A stretch of 64,000 nucleotides of DNA from Saccharicrinis sp050589685 (GCF_050589685.1 NZ_JBNGOS010000017.1:62001-126000), one strand, 5' to 3'; shown: positions 9,245 to 19,497, counted from the stretch's first letter. Numbers and translations are program-made. The notes: generated from the letters alone by a model not told the origin.

Positions 9245-9819
9245 TATTTACCGATATTTTTAGGTTCTGCCTCTGAAATCTTTTGCGGATAAATCTTACG
9301 AATAGCCTTTTGCTGATCTTCATCAAGCTCAACATAATCTTTATTCCACTTATTTCGAGCTAAATCATTTCTCACCTCTGTATAAGCTCTTTGCAGTTCA
9401 TTTTGAACCATCAAATACGCCTGATACTGAGTTCCATTGTCGTTTTGCAAAGAAATTACCCCTTTTGAAACTTTAGCCATACCAAAGAATTCAACTTCTA
9501 TATCATTAAACTCTGGTAAGTTTACGTCATTATTTTCATTTAGAATAAATTCTTTAGCTGCATCCTTGAGTTCTTCTACCCTCATTGGTTTACCTTCCAC
9601 CAGTAATTGGTTTTTACTGTTCAAAAGAACAGCGAAAACGTTTCTTTCTTTAATAGGTGGAGTATCATCCTCTTGCTCATCAGGTACAGGTGGCGGCAAA
9701 CGTCTTGCCAAACCTGTATCAGTAGACATGGTAGTAGTTACAAGGAAGAATATGAGCAGAAGGAACGCAATGTCGGCCATAGACCCGGCATTCACTTCCG
9801 GTATTTCTCTTTTTCCCAT
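9244..9819 (-). CDS. exbD: ExbD/TolR-type biopolymer transport protein (first copy)
   Basis: The product has 191 residues. The N-terminal membrane helix reads S-M-A-D-I-A-F-L-L-L-I-F-F-L-V and carries the conserved Asp. A proline-rich, acidic linker (P-P-P-V-P-D-E-Q-E-D-D) follows, then a periplasmic domain longer than in the second copy. Two unequal ExbD proteins in tandem are usual in Bacteroidota operons of this type. It starts 13 bp after the small membrane protein gene. Confidence 0.88.
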   Translation of the reverse strand: MGKREIPEVNAGSMADIAFLLLIFFLVTTTMSTDTGLARRLPPPVPDEQEDDTPPIKERNVFAVLLNSKNQLLVEGKPMRVEELKDAAKEFILNENNDVNLPEFNDIEVEFFGMAKVSKGVISLQNDNGTQYQAYLMVQNELQRAYTEVRNDLARNKWNKDYVELDEDQQKAIRKIYPQKISEAEPKNIGK

Positions 9820-9832
9820 AATTACCTCCTAA

Positions 9833-10279
9833 TTATTTGAATAACCTTGACAATTCACCACCAAAGATAGCAACTATTACAAGTCCTAAAAGTACATAGG
9901 TACCATATAGAAATGCACCTGCCAATTTAAGCATTGAAGGAACGTTATCTTTTCCCTCATAGCCACCTAAATCCAAAGGTGTATTGTCTGCAATGCTATA
10001 CGAAACAAGTCCAATAACAACTAAAACTGCAATTGAAATTAAGCTACGCACAGCATTTTTTGGATTCATTACTACATGCACCACTTCAAAAAGGATAGTT
10101 ACAGCAGCAGCTCCTGCCACTAAGAACTTAGCCCAGTTAAGAATCATATCAGTGTAAACCGGTGTTTGAAAAGTTTCCCCAGGAACATCTCCTCCTGTGA
10201 AAAACATTATAGTTAACACGGCAGTTACAGCGATCAATGCATATAGTACAAAACTTAATATTTTTGAAAGCTTACTCAT
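9833..10279 (-). CDS. Small multi-pass membrane protein of the ExbB/ExbD operon
   Basis: The product has 148 residues and about four hydrophobic segments (residues about 7-27, 44-65, 77-95 and 120-145). No catalytic motif is visible. It sits between ExbB (7 bp upstream) and ExbD (13 bp downstream). That position is recurrent in Bacteroidota, so it is probably an accessory subunit of the proton-channel complex, but its function is not known to me. Confidence 0.8.
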   Translation of the reverse strand: MSKLSKILSFVLYALIAVTAVLTIMFFTGGDVPGETFQTPVYTDMILNWAKFLVAGAAAVTILFEVVHVVMNPKNAVRSLISIAVLVVIGLVSYSIADNTPLDLGGYEGKDNVPSMLKLAGAFLYGTYVLLGLVIVAIFGGELSRLFK

Positions 10280-10286
10280 GTTCTGA

Positions 10287-11102
10287 TTATTTTTTCATGT
10301 TGTATTTTACCAAGATATCTAATAGAGAGATAGAAGCATCTTCCATAGTATTTACAATACCATCGATTTTAGATACGATGTAATTGTAAAACACCTGTAG
10401 GATGATAGCTACGATCAAACCAGATACAGTAGTAATAAGTGCTACTTTAATACCTCCTGCTACAGCAGTTGCTGAGATATCACCCATAGCCTGGATCTTG
10501 TCAAACGCTTCGATCATACCGATTACTGTTCCCATAAACCCAAGCATAGGAGCCAGTGCGATAAACAAAGAAATCCAAGTTAATCCTTTTTCTAATAGAC
10601 CCATTTGAACCGATCCGTAGGAAACAACTGATTTCTCAACTACTTCAACACCCTCATCAATTCGGTCTAAACCTTGATAAAAAATAGAAGCAACCGGACC
10701 TTTGGTGTTACGACAAACTTCTTTTGCCGCTTCAACACCACCTTCGTTCAACGAGTCTTCAATACTTTGAAGTAATTTTTTAGTGTTAGTAGAAGCAAGA
10801 TTCAAGTAAATGATTCTTTCGATTGCTAATGCTAATCCAAAAATTAAACATAAAAGTACGAAACTCATAAAGATAGCACCACCTTCGATGAATTTTGCTT
10901 TAATTTGTTTGTGAACCCCCTTAGGAGCTTCAACATCATCCATTGCAGCCATATCATCTACGGCTGCTCCTTCCACCTCATCAGTGGCAACTTCCTCAAC
11001 AGTTTCTAAATCTTGTGCATCAGTTTCATCCTGAGCGTAAATGGCAGATGCTCCAAGAGTCATCATTCCGAAAACTGCAAAAAACGCGAATAGCTTTTTC
11101 AT
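10287..11102 (-). CDS. exbB: MotA/TolQ/ExbB proton channel family protein
   Basis: The product has 271 residues. A signal-like N-terminus (M-K-K-L-F-A-F-F) ends at Y-A-Q and is followed by an acidic stretch (about residues 24-60), an extension seen in Bacteroidota ExbB. Three membrane helices follow. The last two hold the MotA/TolQ/ExbB signature with L-A-P-M-L-G-F-M-G-T-V-I-G-M and T-T-V-S-G-L-I-V-A. It forms the channel that uses proton motive force to drive TonB or a Tol-like system. It is the first gene of the four-gene operon. Confidence 0.9.
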   Translation of the reverse strand: MKKLFAFFAVFGMMTLGASAIYAQDETDAQDLETVEEVATDEVEGAAVDDMAAMDDVEAPKGVHKQIKAKFIEGGAIFMSFVLLCLIFGLALAIERIIYLNLASTNTKKLLQSIEDSLNEGGVEAAKEVCRNTKGPVASIFYQGLDRIDEGVEVVEKSVVSYGSVQMGLLEKGLTWISLFIALAPMLGFMGTVIGMIEAFDKIQAMGDISATAVAGGIKVALITTVSGLIVAIILQVFYNYIVSKIDGIVNTMEDASISLLDILVKYNMKK

Positions 11103-11254
11103 AGTCTGTAAAAAATTTTTGATTTGTATTAGTTTGTTAATACTATAGTTTAATTGCTAATAATTCCCTTTTCAAAGCAATAAACAGGTTAATAAATGAA
11201 ATTCTTAGTTTTTCTGGAGTGCAAAATACAAAAAAATCAGGAAATACAAACTGT

Positions 11255-12280
11255 TTAGATATAGATTTCCCCTTTTAATGATTTATTTAAATTTATCTTG
11301 ACTTCTTCGATATTTTTTATATTACCTAACAGGTACATTAGTTTAGTTACGGCAGCTTCGGTAGTTATGTCTCCCCCACTAAAAACTCCCATTTCCAATA
11401 GGTGTATGCCGGTCTGGTACCTGCCCATAGCTACACTTCCGGCCAAACACTGCGTCACATTTAAAATTATCAGCCCTTTTTGCAGCGCTTTTTCAATAAT
11501 TCCCAAAAAATGTTTGTCGGACGGTGCATTTCCGGATCCGAAAGTTTCCAGCACCAATGCTTTTAATCCCGGGGTTTGTAGCACCGTTTCTAAAAAAGCA
11601 TAGTTCATACCCGGAAATAGTTTTAAAAGCCCGACGTTATTGTCCATTTTTTTGGACACGGAAAACGTAGTTCCCTCTTTGGCTTTTTGAATATACGAGT
11701 CGTTATACTTTATATGTATGCCCACTTCGGCCAGCGGCGGATAATTATCGGACCGAAAAGCCCGGAAATGTTCAGCATTGTATTTTGTGGTACGGTTTCC
11801 CCTGAACAACTTATCCTGAAAAAATATACAAACTTCGGGCACCATGGCAACGCCATCCTTATAGGTTGATGCGATATCCAAGGCTGTAATCAGGTTTTCC
11901 TTCCCGTCGGTACGAATGGTGCTCAGCGGCAACTGACTTCCCGTAAATACCACTGGTTTACTCAAGTTCTGAAACATAAAACTTATCGCACTGGCCGTGT
12001 ACGACATGGTATCGGTTCCGTGCAATACCACAAACCCATCATAAACGTCATAATTTTCCTCGATGATAGTGCATATTTTCACCCAGATTTCAAGATTCAT
12101 ATCCGAAGAATCCACTATCGGGTTAAAAGAAGTACTATCCACATGGAAATCGAAACGTTTTAGCTCCGGTACTTTTTCTTCAATCAAAGAAAAATCAAAG
12201 GGCACGAGTGAATTTGTTTCCGGGTCGTTGGCCATACCAATGGTTCCTCCGGTATAAATAATAAGTACTTTACGTTTCAA
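11255..12280 (-). CDS. ansA: Type I (cytoplasmic) L-asparaginase
   Basis: The product has 341 residues, normal for type I asparaginase, and no signal peptide. It hydrolyses asparagine to aspartate and ammonia. Both catalytic threonine motifs are visible: I-Y-T-G-G-T-I-G-M near residue 10 and L-H-G-T-D-T-M-S-Y around residue 90, followed by the F-T-G-S-Q-L-P motif. The TatD gene lies 64 bp upstream in the same direction and the two may be cotranscribed, though the heptamer array lies in the gap. Confidence 0.92.
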   Translation of the reverse strand: MKRKVLIIYTGGTIGMANDPETNSLVPFDFSLIEEKVPELKRFDFHVDSTSFNPIVDSSDMNLEIWVKICTIIEENYDVYDGFVVLHGTDTMSYTASAISFMFQNLSKPVVFTGSQLPLSTIRTDGKENLITALDIASTYKDGVAMVPEVCIFFQDKLFRGNRTTKYNAEHFRAFRSDNYPPLAEVGIHIKYNDSYIQKAKEGTTFSVSKKMDNNVGLLKLFPGMNYAFLETVLQTPGLKALVLETFGSGNAPSDKHFLGIIEKALQKGLIILNVTQCLAGSVAMGRYQTGIHLLEMGVFSGGDITTEAAVTKLMYLLGNIKNIEEVKINLNKSLKGEIYI

Positions 12281-12293
12281 TTTAATCCTCTTT

Positions 12294-12335
12294 TTGTCAG
12301 TTATCAGTTATCAGTGTTCGGTATTCGCTGTTTGG
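12294..12335. repeat. Heptanucleotide array between tatD and ansA
   Basis: Six 7-nt units are in register: TTGTCAG, TTATCAG, TTATCAG, TGTTCGG, TATTCGC and TGTTTGG. On the other strand this reads CTGATAA-type units, related to the ACCGATA units of the array at 8638. It fills most of the 64-bp gap after the tatD stop. Confidence 0.6.
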
Positions 12336-12344
12336 TTTAATTTT

Positions 12345-13121
12345 TTAGGGTTGTATGCCAAACAGTTGTCGGGCATTTTCTGTAGTAATCCTACAAACCT
12401 CTTCTTGGGTTGTCCCAAATAGTTGAGCCATTTTAGCGATCACATATTTCAGGTACATAGGTTCATTCCTTTTACCCCGGAAAGGCGTTGGTGTTAGGTA
12501 TGGGGCATCTGTTTCTAACACCAAATCGCTTACGTCATATTGTTTGATTGCATCACCCAACTTAGCGTTTTTAAACGTAAGAACACCATTTATGCCAAGC
12601 TTAAAGCAGTTGTAGCTCAATGCTTTTTTTGCCTGTTCATAAGTTCCGGTAAAGCTGTGAAAAACCCCACTTACCCCTTCCAAATCCATATTATCGAGCA
12701 CCTCAAATATCTCATTAAATGCTTCCCGTGCATGAATTACAATGGGAATTTGATATTTCTTCCCCCATTCTATTTGCGTTTTGAAGGCCTCAATTTGTTC
12801 CGCAAGGTAAGTTTTATCCCAATAAAGGTCGATACCAATTTCTCCTACCGCACAATACTTTCTTTTCCCCAACCAGTTTTCCATCACAGTAAGCTGTTTC
12901 TCGAAATCTTTTCCAACCGAAGTGGGATGCAAACCCATCATTGAAAAACATTTACCCGGAAACTTGTCCTCAATCTGCAGCATGGGTTCAATGGTGTCAA
13001 CATCCACATTCGGCATTAAAATAGATTCCACGCCGACATCGAATGCCCGCTGAATCATTTCATCCCTGTCCTTATCAAATTGTTCGGAATATATATGTGC
13101 GTGGGTATCTATAAATAACAT
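12345..13121 (-). CDS. tatD: TatD-family metal-dependent DNase
   Basis: The product has 258 residues, as expected. The TIM-barrel metal site is complete: D-T-H-A-H at residue 5, G-E-I-G-I-D, I-H-A-R, H-S-F-T-G and E-T-D-A-P-Y-L-T-P. It is a cytoplasmic 3'-5' exonuclease or DNA-repair/quality-control hydrolase by family knowledge. It lies upstream of ansA on the same strand. Confidence 0.92.
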   Translation of the reverse strand: MLFIDTHAHIYSEQFDKDRDEMIQRAFDVGVESILMPNVDVDTIEPMLQIEDKFPGKCFSMMGLHPTSVGKDFEKQLTVMENWLGKRKYCAVGEIGIDLYWDKTYLAEQIEAFKTQIEWGKKYQIPIVIHAREAFNEIFEVLDNMDLEGVSGVFHSFTGTYEQAKKALSYNCFKLGINGVLTFKNAKLGDAIKQYDVSDLVLETDAPYLTPTPFRGKRNEPMYLKYVIAKMAQLFGTTQEEVCRITTENARQLFGIQP

Positions 13122-13322
13122 AAACTATATCGTTCTGTATAAATAATTTCCAAATCTAATCAATTGAACCTAGTAATTACAGGAATTCATCTTGCTTTTA
13201 AGCATTTTTTTATCATCAATTCAAAATTTACCCTAATACGATAACCCGGAGTAAACAGAAAACCCCGGAAAGAATGCATCTCCCCAAGGTTTTCATCTAG
13301 TATTATTCTTACTGTTTTTATA

Positions 13323-14660
13323 TTAAACCACACCTTGTGCAATCATGGCATCCGCCACTTTCACAAAACCGCCTACGTTGGCCCCTTTGATGTAATTGAT
13401 TTTTCCATTTAATTCCGTGCCATATTGTACACAGACCTTATGGATGTTGATCATGATTTCATTTAACCTTTGATCTACTTCTTCCTGGTTCCAGTTAAAA
13501 CGCATACTGTTTTGGCTCATTTCCAAACCAGAAACAGCTACGCCGCCTGCATTAACAGCCTTACCTGGTGCAAAAAGAATCTTTTCGGTAGCCAGATATG
13601 CCGCTTCGGCTGTACAACCCATGTTTGAAGCTTCTGCTATAAGCTGACATCCATTATCGATAAGCGCCTTACAATCCTTTTCGTTCAGTTCGTTTTGGAT
13701 AGCACAAGGGATGGCGACATCCACCTTTTGCTCCCAAGGTTTTTTGCCTTCGAAGAATTCAACCCCATATCTTTCGGCATAAGGCTGGATCACATCCTGG
13801 TTTGAAGCACGAAGCTCCAACAAGAAGTCAATTTTGTCTCCCGATATTCCTTCCGGGTCATAAATATAACCATCCGGACCGGAAAGGGTAACAACCTTAC
13901 CTCCCAATTCAGCGGTTTTAAGTGCAGCTCCCCATGCAACATTGCCAAAACCTGACAGAGCAACGGTTTTTCCTTCGAGAGTTTCCCCTTTCATGGCCAA
14001 CATTTCGCGCACGAAATAAATGGCTCCATAACCGGTAGCTTCTGGGCGAATCAAACTGCCCCCAAACTCGTGTCCTTTGCCGGTAAGCACACCGGTAAAC
14101 TCATTACGTAGCTTTTTATATTGACCAAACAAATAGCCTATTTCGCGACCACCCACCCCAATATCCCCGGCTGGGACATCTGTATTGGGGCCAATATGAC
14201 GGTACAACTCGCTCATAAATGCCTGACAGAAACGCATGATTTCGTTATCCGACTTTCCCTTCGGGTTAAAATCGGAACCTCCTTTACCACCTCCCATTGG
14301 CAGGCTAGTCAAACTGTTTTTGAATGTTTGTTCAAAACCTAAAAACTTAAGCCCGCTTAACGTAACACTCGGGTGAAATCGCAAACCTCCTTTATAGGGA
14401 CCAATAGCGCTGTTAAACTCAACTCTAAATCCTCTGTTCACCTGAACCTCTCCACTATCATCAACCCATGGTACCCTAAACATAATTACGCGCTCGGGCT
14501 CAATCATACGCTCAAGTATCTTAGCTTTTTGATAATGAGGATTCTCGCGATAAAAGTCCCAAACTGTTTCTACCACTTCCTCAACAGCTTGTAAAAATTC
14601 ATCTTCTCCCGGATTTTTCATCCTAACACCATCTATAAACTCTTTTATTTTAGCATCCAT
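13323..14660 (-). CDS. gdhA: NAD(P)-dependent glutamate dehydrogenase, hexameric type (copy 2)
   Basis: The open frame extends to 14696 but ATG 14660 (M-D-A-K-I-K) gives 445 residues and aligns best with known GdhA. It carries the same substrate motifs as copy 1 (P-M-G-G-G-K-G-G-S-D, P-A-G-D-I-G-V-G-G-R-E). Its nucleotide motif is G-F-G-N-V-A rather than G-S-G-N-V-A. The two copies are 6 kb apart in opposite orientation and too diverged to be a recent duplication. They may differ in cofactor or direction of use. Function is certain; the division of labour is inference. Confidence 0.93.
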   Translation of the reverse strand: MDAKIKEFIDGVRMKNPGEDEFLQAVEEVVETVWDFYRENPHYQKAKILERMIEPERVIMFRVPWVDDSGEVQVNRGFRVEFNSAIGPYKGGLRFHPSVTLSGLKFLGFEQTFKNSLTSLPMGGGKGGSDFNPKGKSDNEIMRFCQAFMSELYRHIGPNTDVPAGDIGVGGREIGYLFGQYKKLRNEFTGVLTGKGHEFGGSLIRPEATGYGAIYFVREMLAMKGETLEGKTVALSGFGNVAWGAALKTAELGGKVVTLSGPDGYIYDPEGISGDKIDFLLELRASNQDVIQPYAERYGVEFFEGKKPWEQKVDVAIPCAIQNELNEKDCKALIDNGCQLIAEASNMGCTAEAAYLATEKILFAPGKAVNAGGVAVSGLEMSQNSMRFNWNQEEVDQRLNEIMINIHKVCVQYGTELNGKINYIKGANVGGFVKVADAMIAQGVV

Positions 14661-14953
14661 GGCAATCTGTTTAATTTTGTGTTTGTTTTGAATCAAAATT
14701 AAATATTTTAGTATATCTAAATCATGACTTTTAACAATTTATCACATTTTTACAAAAAACAATCTCACATCATTCATTTACAAACAACTAACCTCCTATG
14801 AATTCGTTATTCGAAAAAGTTACATGATATACATCACTTCATGTGTCAAGCGTCTTCTTTCAGATTAATACGGTAACCTATCCCAATAATCAACTACAAT
14901 TAATATCACCTAAAAAACAACAAACGTCAAACAACTTACAAATAGAAAGCAGC

Positions 14954-16429
14954 TCAGCTTTTCAAGTGTTTATAAACATATTCCAAATCTATATATTCGC
15001 GCATATAACCTGCCAGTTTATCGTAGTTTTCTTCCTTGTATCTGTTGTAATCAAAGTCATGATCATCCACATTGAAAGTTCGTAATAATTCCTGAATTAC
15101 AATCTGATTATCGAGTATGCCATGAAAATAAGAACCCCAACACTTATGGTTGCCCCAGCATCCTTCTCCACTCCCGTCAGGTAATGTATTTACTGGTTTA
15201 TAAGTATCGTTAACTGGGCTTGTGATTCCCATGTGAATTTCATAACCTCTGCACAGCTCTTCGTGTTCCCTAAAATAAAACTCCCCCTGCTCTGTCACTT
15301 TTGAATTTTTAAGTATTGTTTCAACCGGAAGCAAGCACAAACCTTCTGTTTCCTTTGCTGTTCCCTCAACTCCATCGGGGTCTTTTATTGAGACGCCCAT
15401 CATCTGATATCCCCCGCAAATACCAATAATTACCTTTCCGCATTCAGATGCGTTTACTATTTCCTTATCTACACCTGATGATTTCAGCACGTTCAAATCC
15501 GAAATCGAATTTTTTGATCCCGGAATAATTATTATATCGGCATTTCGCAGTTCGTATATATCGACCGTATAATATAAATTAACCGATGGATGCATTGACA
15601 ACGCATTGAAGTCTGTGAAATTGGAAAGCTGTTCCAATTTTATGACCGCAATATTCACTTTTCCGGCAAACGCATGTGTTTTTTTACTGATAAGGCTTAC
15701 CGAATCCTCTTCTTCTACGTATAAATCCTGAAAATATGGCAGTACCCCAACCACAGGTATATCCGTTAGTTGCTCCAAGATCTGTTTTCCTTCCCGAAAC
15801 AAACGTGCATCGCCCCTAAACTTATTGACAATTATCCCTTTGACGGCTTTTTTTTCTTCTTTGGTTAACAAGGCGATGGTACCGTAAACACTCCCAAAAA
15901 TACCGCCTCGATCTATGTCCGCCACCAAATAGACGTCAGCCCCTGCACGTAAGGCCATACGCATGTTTGTTATATCCCGTTTTTTCAGGTTCAGTTCCGA
16001 AATACTCCCGGCTCCTTCCATTACTACAGGACTAAACTCTATCTCTAATTTTTGAAAAGATTCGCAGGCTGCTTCAAATAACTCTGCTCTATCATTCTCC
16101 TCGAAATATTCATAGGCAGATTGATCACCGATTGGTTTTCCCATCAGGACTATTTGCGATTTCAACTCACCTGTGGGCTTTAACAGAACCGGATTCATAT
16201 ACACCGAAGGCTCTAGCTTACAAGCCTCGGCCTGAACCGCCTGAGCCCGACCTATCTCTAGACCGTCCGGTGTCGCATAGCTATTAAGCGACATATTTTG
16301 CGCTTTAAAAGGAGCAGGATGGTAACCGTCCTGTTTAAAAACTCTGCAAAACCCTGCATTGACCAGACTCTTCCCTGCATCGGAACATGTGCCCACAAAC
16401 ATGATGGGTTTCAATTTATGATTGCTCAT
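14954..16429 (-). CDS. cobQ: Cobyric acid synthase (adenosylcobyrinate a,c-diamide amidase)
   Basis: The frame runs to 16474, but ATG 16429 (M-S-N-H-K) is the better start, giving 491 residues. It amidates four carboxylates of the corrin ring using glutamine and ATP. The N-terminal P-loop-like domain shows G-T-C-S-D-A-G-K-S and K-A-Q-N-M-S-L-N-S. The C-terminal class-I glutamine amidotransferase has the nucleophile in G-I-C-G-G-Y-Q-M-M-G and a late His (Y-F-H-G). It stands alone, with no cob neighbours. Confidence 0.93.
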   Translation of the reverse strand: MSNHKLKPIMFVGTCSDAGKSLVNAGFCRVFKQDGYHPAPFKAQNMSLNSYATPDGLEIGRAQAVQAEACKLEPSVYMNPVLLKPTGELKSQIVLMGKPIGDQSAYEYFEENDRAELFEAACESFQKLEIEFSPVVMEGAGSISELNLKKRDITNMRMALRAGADVYLVADIDRGGIFGSVYGTIALLTKEEKKAVKGIIVNKFRGDARLFREGKQILEQLTDIPVVGVLPYFQDLYVEEEDSVSLISKKTHAFAGKVNIAVIKLEQLSNFTDFNALSMHPSVNLYYTVDIYELRNADIIIIPGSKNSISDLNVLKSSGVDKEIVNASECGKVIIGICGGYQMMGVSIKDPDGVEGTAKETEGLCLLPVETILKNSKVTEQGEFYFREHEELCRGYEIHMGITSPVNDTYKPVNTLPDGSGEGCWGNHKCWGSYFHGILDNQIVIQELLRTFNVDDHDFDYNRYKEENYDKLAGYMREYIDLEYVYKHLKS

Positions 16430-16841
16430 TCTGTTATACCAATAAATATTAAAAAATAGACAAGAAACCGCCAAAATTACTGGATCCGTCTCTGTTTAAG
16501 ATGCGACCAAAGTTACTATTAAAGTGTATTAAAAAAATATAGAACTGCAATACTCAATTGCTATATGGCTGATTTATCTCTAAAACATCCATTATTCCAT
16601 TTATATTTTCGCATATCCCTCCCTCTTTAAATCACTGACCAATCATATAATGGTAATATATTCATCTATATATTTTGCATAGTTTTATTACAATGATGAA
16701 ATTTATACTTTAATTGAAATACAATTAAGGATTTAAATAACAAAATACATGAGATTAAAACAGATTATTGGTATTTTAGAAAAAGATATATCTCTTAAAT
16801 ATGGGTACCGAAAAATCTAACATCTTTATTAAAATATTATA
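16430..16841. other. Divergent AT-rich spacer
   Basis: About 410 bp lie between cobQ (minus) and the glycosidase gene (plus). No gene, RNA or riboswitch core was found. CATCTTTA at about 16821 sits shortly before the glycosidase start and resembles the TATCTTTA boxes elsewhere, so it may be a promoter, weakly supported. Confidence 0.25.
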
Positions 16842-19487
16842 ATGAAACATTATATAATAATACTAATAATGGCAATAATTACAGGATGCCAAAACAAACC
16901 GCGAATATTACATCAAAACATAGACTATACGGTGTACAGGGATAAAGTGGTACAGGGTGAATACACCGCACAGGTATTGCCTGACGGTTCAATGACCAGT
17001 AATTATAAAAGTCCGGCCAATGCACCCCGCAGGAGAACCATTGAGCTTAAGTTCAGCATCAACCAAAAGGACAACGAACTACCTTTTGCCTCCAATCACC
17101 AAATTGTTGTTAAACCCGAAAACGGACAATACCAAACACCGCTGATAATTTTCGGACAGCAATATCTCGATAAAGAAGCAGGTATTGACGAAGCCCTGGA
17201 ACTCGATGTGCCCATGACCGTAAAATTGGATATGAGCCCTGTATTTAACGCTTTTGAAAAAGACGGTTATTACGAAGACTTGAACGGAGATAAGATTTAC
17301 AAAGAAGATTTCAAGGGGGTATTTATGGCCGGTAATATTGTTCCGCTTAATTTCGACTTCGAAAACCTACAAGAAGATGTTCAATTACAGGATACTGATG
17401 GCGACCATATTTACGAACTCACTTTAAACATAAACACCCATGATCCCGATAGATATGTTAAACCTGGTTGGAAACTTACCAGGGACATATCAAGTTATCC
17501 GCAGCTAAAAACAGACAACAACTTGGTTCAGGCTTTATACAACATGGCTTTAGAAGAAACAGTTTTGCTTAGCGAGGAAGATGGAACATTCAGGACCGGT
17601 GCAAAATGGGCCGGCGTATGGACGCGTGACGTAAGCTACTCTATTGTTTTGGGGATGGGGATGGCCGATATTCAGAGAGCCAGGAAATCATTGTTAAGAA
17701 AGGCTAAAAGAAGCAGGATCATTCAGGACACGGGATCCGGTGGGGCATGGCCCGTATCATCAGACAGAACTACATGGGCGTTGGCTGCCTGGGAATTATA
17801 TTTGATTTCGGGCGACCAACTTTGGTTGGATTACTGCTACCAGGTTATCAGCAATACAGTGGAGGATGACAGGAAAGTGGTATATAACCCAAACAACGGT
17901 TTGTATCGGGGTGAATCCTCGTTTTTAGACTGGCGTGTTCAGACCTATCCAAGATGGATGGATAATGTAGATATTTACAGCTCCATGAACCTGGGAACAA
18001 ACCTGGTCCATTATCGAACCTTAATGATTGTATCAAAAATAGCAGAATTGGAAAACATGCCGACTCAGGCCGAGAAATATGCCGATTGGGCTGCCCAATT
18101 GAAAAAAGCGATCAACCAACAATTCTGGAATCCCGAAAAAGGTTACTACACACAATATTTGTACGGCAGGTATTTTACCTATGAATCTCCAAAAGCTGAA
18201 GCGCTTGGCGAAGCATTTTCCGTTTTATTTGATGTGGCTGAAGAGAAAAGTAAATCTGTAATTGAAAATACACCTGTACTTACCTGGGGAATCCCATGCG
18301 TTTACCCGCAAATACCTGATATGCGACCATACCACAATAACGGCGTCTGGCCTTTTGTTCAAGCTTTCTGGAATATGTCGGCAGCTAAAGCAGGAAACGA
18401 AACTGCCTTGGAACAAGGATTAAGTGCTTTTTACCGGGCTTCGGCCATGTTTTTAACCAATAAAGAAAACATGGTAGCCGAAAATGGTGACTTTATAACA
18501 GCGCTCAACTCCGACAGGCAATTATGGAGTGTTGCCGGTAATCTGGGAATGATATATAAAATCATGTTCGGCATTCGCTTTACTCCGGACAGCAAAATGA
18601 CTTTCTCGCCTTTTATCCCCAAAACTTATGCAGGCGAGATGCAACTGAGTAATTTAAAAATTAGAAACAAGGAGTTTACGGTTAAAATTAACGGGTATGG
18701 AAACCAAGTTAAGTCGTTTAGAGTGGATGGGGAAGAAAGTGGCCTCCATGAAGTTTCGTTAATTGGAGAGGGAAAACATACCGTTGAAATTAAATTGGCT
18801 AACAATTCTCTGAAAGGCCAGATAAATTTGATAGACAATAAGTTCCATTTGAAAACGCCTGAAACAAGTTTTGACGGAATTAACCTGAATTGGACAAGCA
18901 TTGAAGGTGCTCAAACATATGAAGTGTTTAAAAACGGCGAACTCTTTAAGACTGTAAAGGATACCAGTATAGATATCTCGGGACCCAATGCAGAATATAC
19001 GGTAAGGGCAGCTGATGAACAAGGAGATGTTTCTTTTTTAAGCGAACCCGTTTTACATGCTAGTAATTTATTAATAACGAGCATTAATAAATTTGTTAGG
19101 GATAAAAGTATAAGCGTAGCATCCTCGCCTCCAGACATGACTGAAGTTTCAAAAACAAAGAATAGAAATATTGAATGGAGTGTTATTGTTCCAGAATCAG
19201 GCTATTACAAACTTTATTTCGAATACAGCAATGGTAACGGCCCCTGGAATACGGATAACAAATGTGCTATCAGAACTTTATGGGTTAATGGCGAAATAAC
19301 GTCTCCTGTTATCATGGCGCAAAGAGGTCTCCATGAATGGGCCAGTATCGGCAATACAAATATTATTGGTTTAAAGTTGGAAAAGGGCAACAACCAGTTT
19401 AAACTCAGTTTTGAACCGGAGAATGAGAACATGAATTTCGAAAACAACAAGGCATTGATTGGAAATATGATGATGATTAAAATTTAG
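16842..19487 (+). CDS. Lipoprotein six-hairpin glycosidase (GH63/MGH1-like) with C-terminal Fn3 and CBM-like domains
   Basis: The product has 881 residues. The lipoprotein signal ends in I-I-T-G-C with Cys16. Residues about 20-215 form a beta-rich N-terminal domain. Residues about 220-590 look like an (alpha/alpha)6 barrel of the trehalase/GH63/glycogen-debranching type, with W-A-G-V-W-T-R-D-V-S-Y, G-S-G-G-A-W-P-V-S and N-N-G-V-W-P-F. An Fn3-like unit (about 660-735) and a C-terminal carbohydrate-binding-like domain (about 740-881) follow. The substrate is not evident; alpha-glucosides or alpha-mannosides are usual for related folds. It converges with the barrel gene, with only 10 bp between stop codons. 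Confidence 0.7.
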   Translation: MKHYIIILIMAIITGCQNKPRILHQNIDYTVYRDKVVQGEYTAQVLPDGSMTSNYKSPANAPRRRTIELKFSINQKDNELPFASNHQIVVKPENGQYQTPLIIFGQQYLDKEAGIDEALELDVPMTVKLDMSPVFNAFEKDGYYEDLNGDKIYKEDFKGVFMAGNIVPLNFDFENLQEDVQLQDTDGDHIYELTLNINTHDPDRYVKPGWKLTRDISSYPQLKTDNNLVQALYNMALEETVLLSEEDGTFRTGAKWAGVWTRDVSYSIVLGMGMADIQRARKSLLRKAKRSRIIQDTGSGGAWPVSSDRTTWALAAWELYLISGDQLWLDYCYQVISNTVEDDRKVVYNPNNGLYRGESSFLDWRVQTYPRWMDNVDIYSSMNLGTNLVHYRTLMIVSKIAELENMPTQAEKYADWAAQLKKAINQQFWNPEKGYYTQYLYGRYFTYESPKAEALGEAFSVLFDVAEEKSKSVIENTPVLTWGIPCVYPQIPDMRPYHNNGVWPFVQAFWNMSAAKAGNETALEQGLSAFYRASAMFLTNKENMVAENGDFITALNSDRQLWSVAGNLGMIYKIMFGIRFTPDSKMTFSPFIPKTYAGEMQLSNLKIRNKEFTVKINGYGNQVKSFRVDGEESGLHEVSLIGEGKHTVEIKLANNSLKGQINLIDNKFHLKTPETSFDGINLNWTSIEGAQTYEVFKNGELFKTVKDTSIDISGPNAEYTVRAADEQGDVSFLSEPVLHASNLLITSINKFVRDKSISVASSPPDMTEVSKTKNRNIEWSVIVPESGYYKLYFEYSNGNGPWNTDNKCAIRTLWVNGEITSPVIMAQRGLHEWASIGNTNIIGLKLEKGNNQFKLSFEPENENMNFENNKALIGNMMMIKI

Positions 19488-19497
19488 ATCTCAATAA

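Noticed and set aside
9437..9832. 131-codon plus-strand frame opposite exbD
   Set aside because: Fully antisense to a well-supported ExbD gene.
12540..12944. 134-codon plus-strand frame opposite tatD
   Set aside because: Antisense to a gene with a full TatD metal site.
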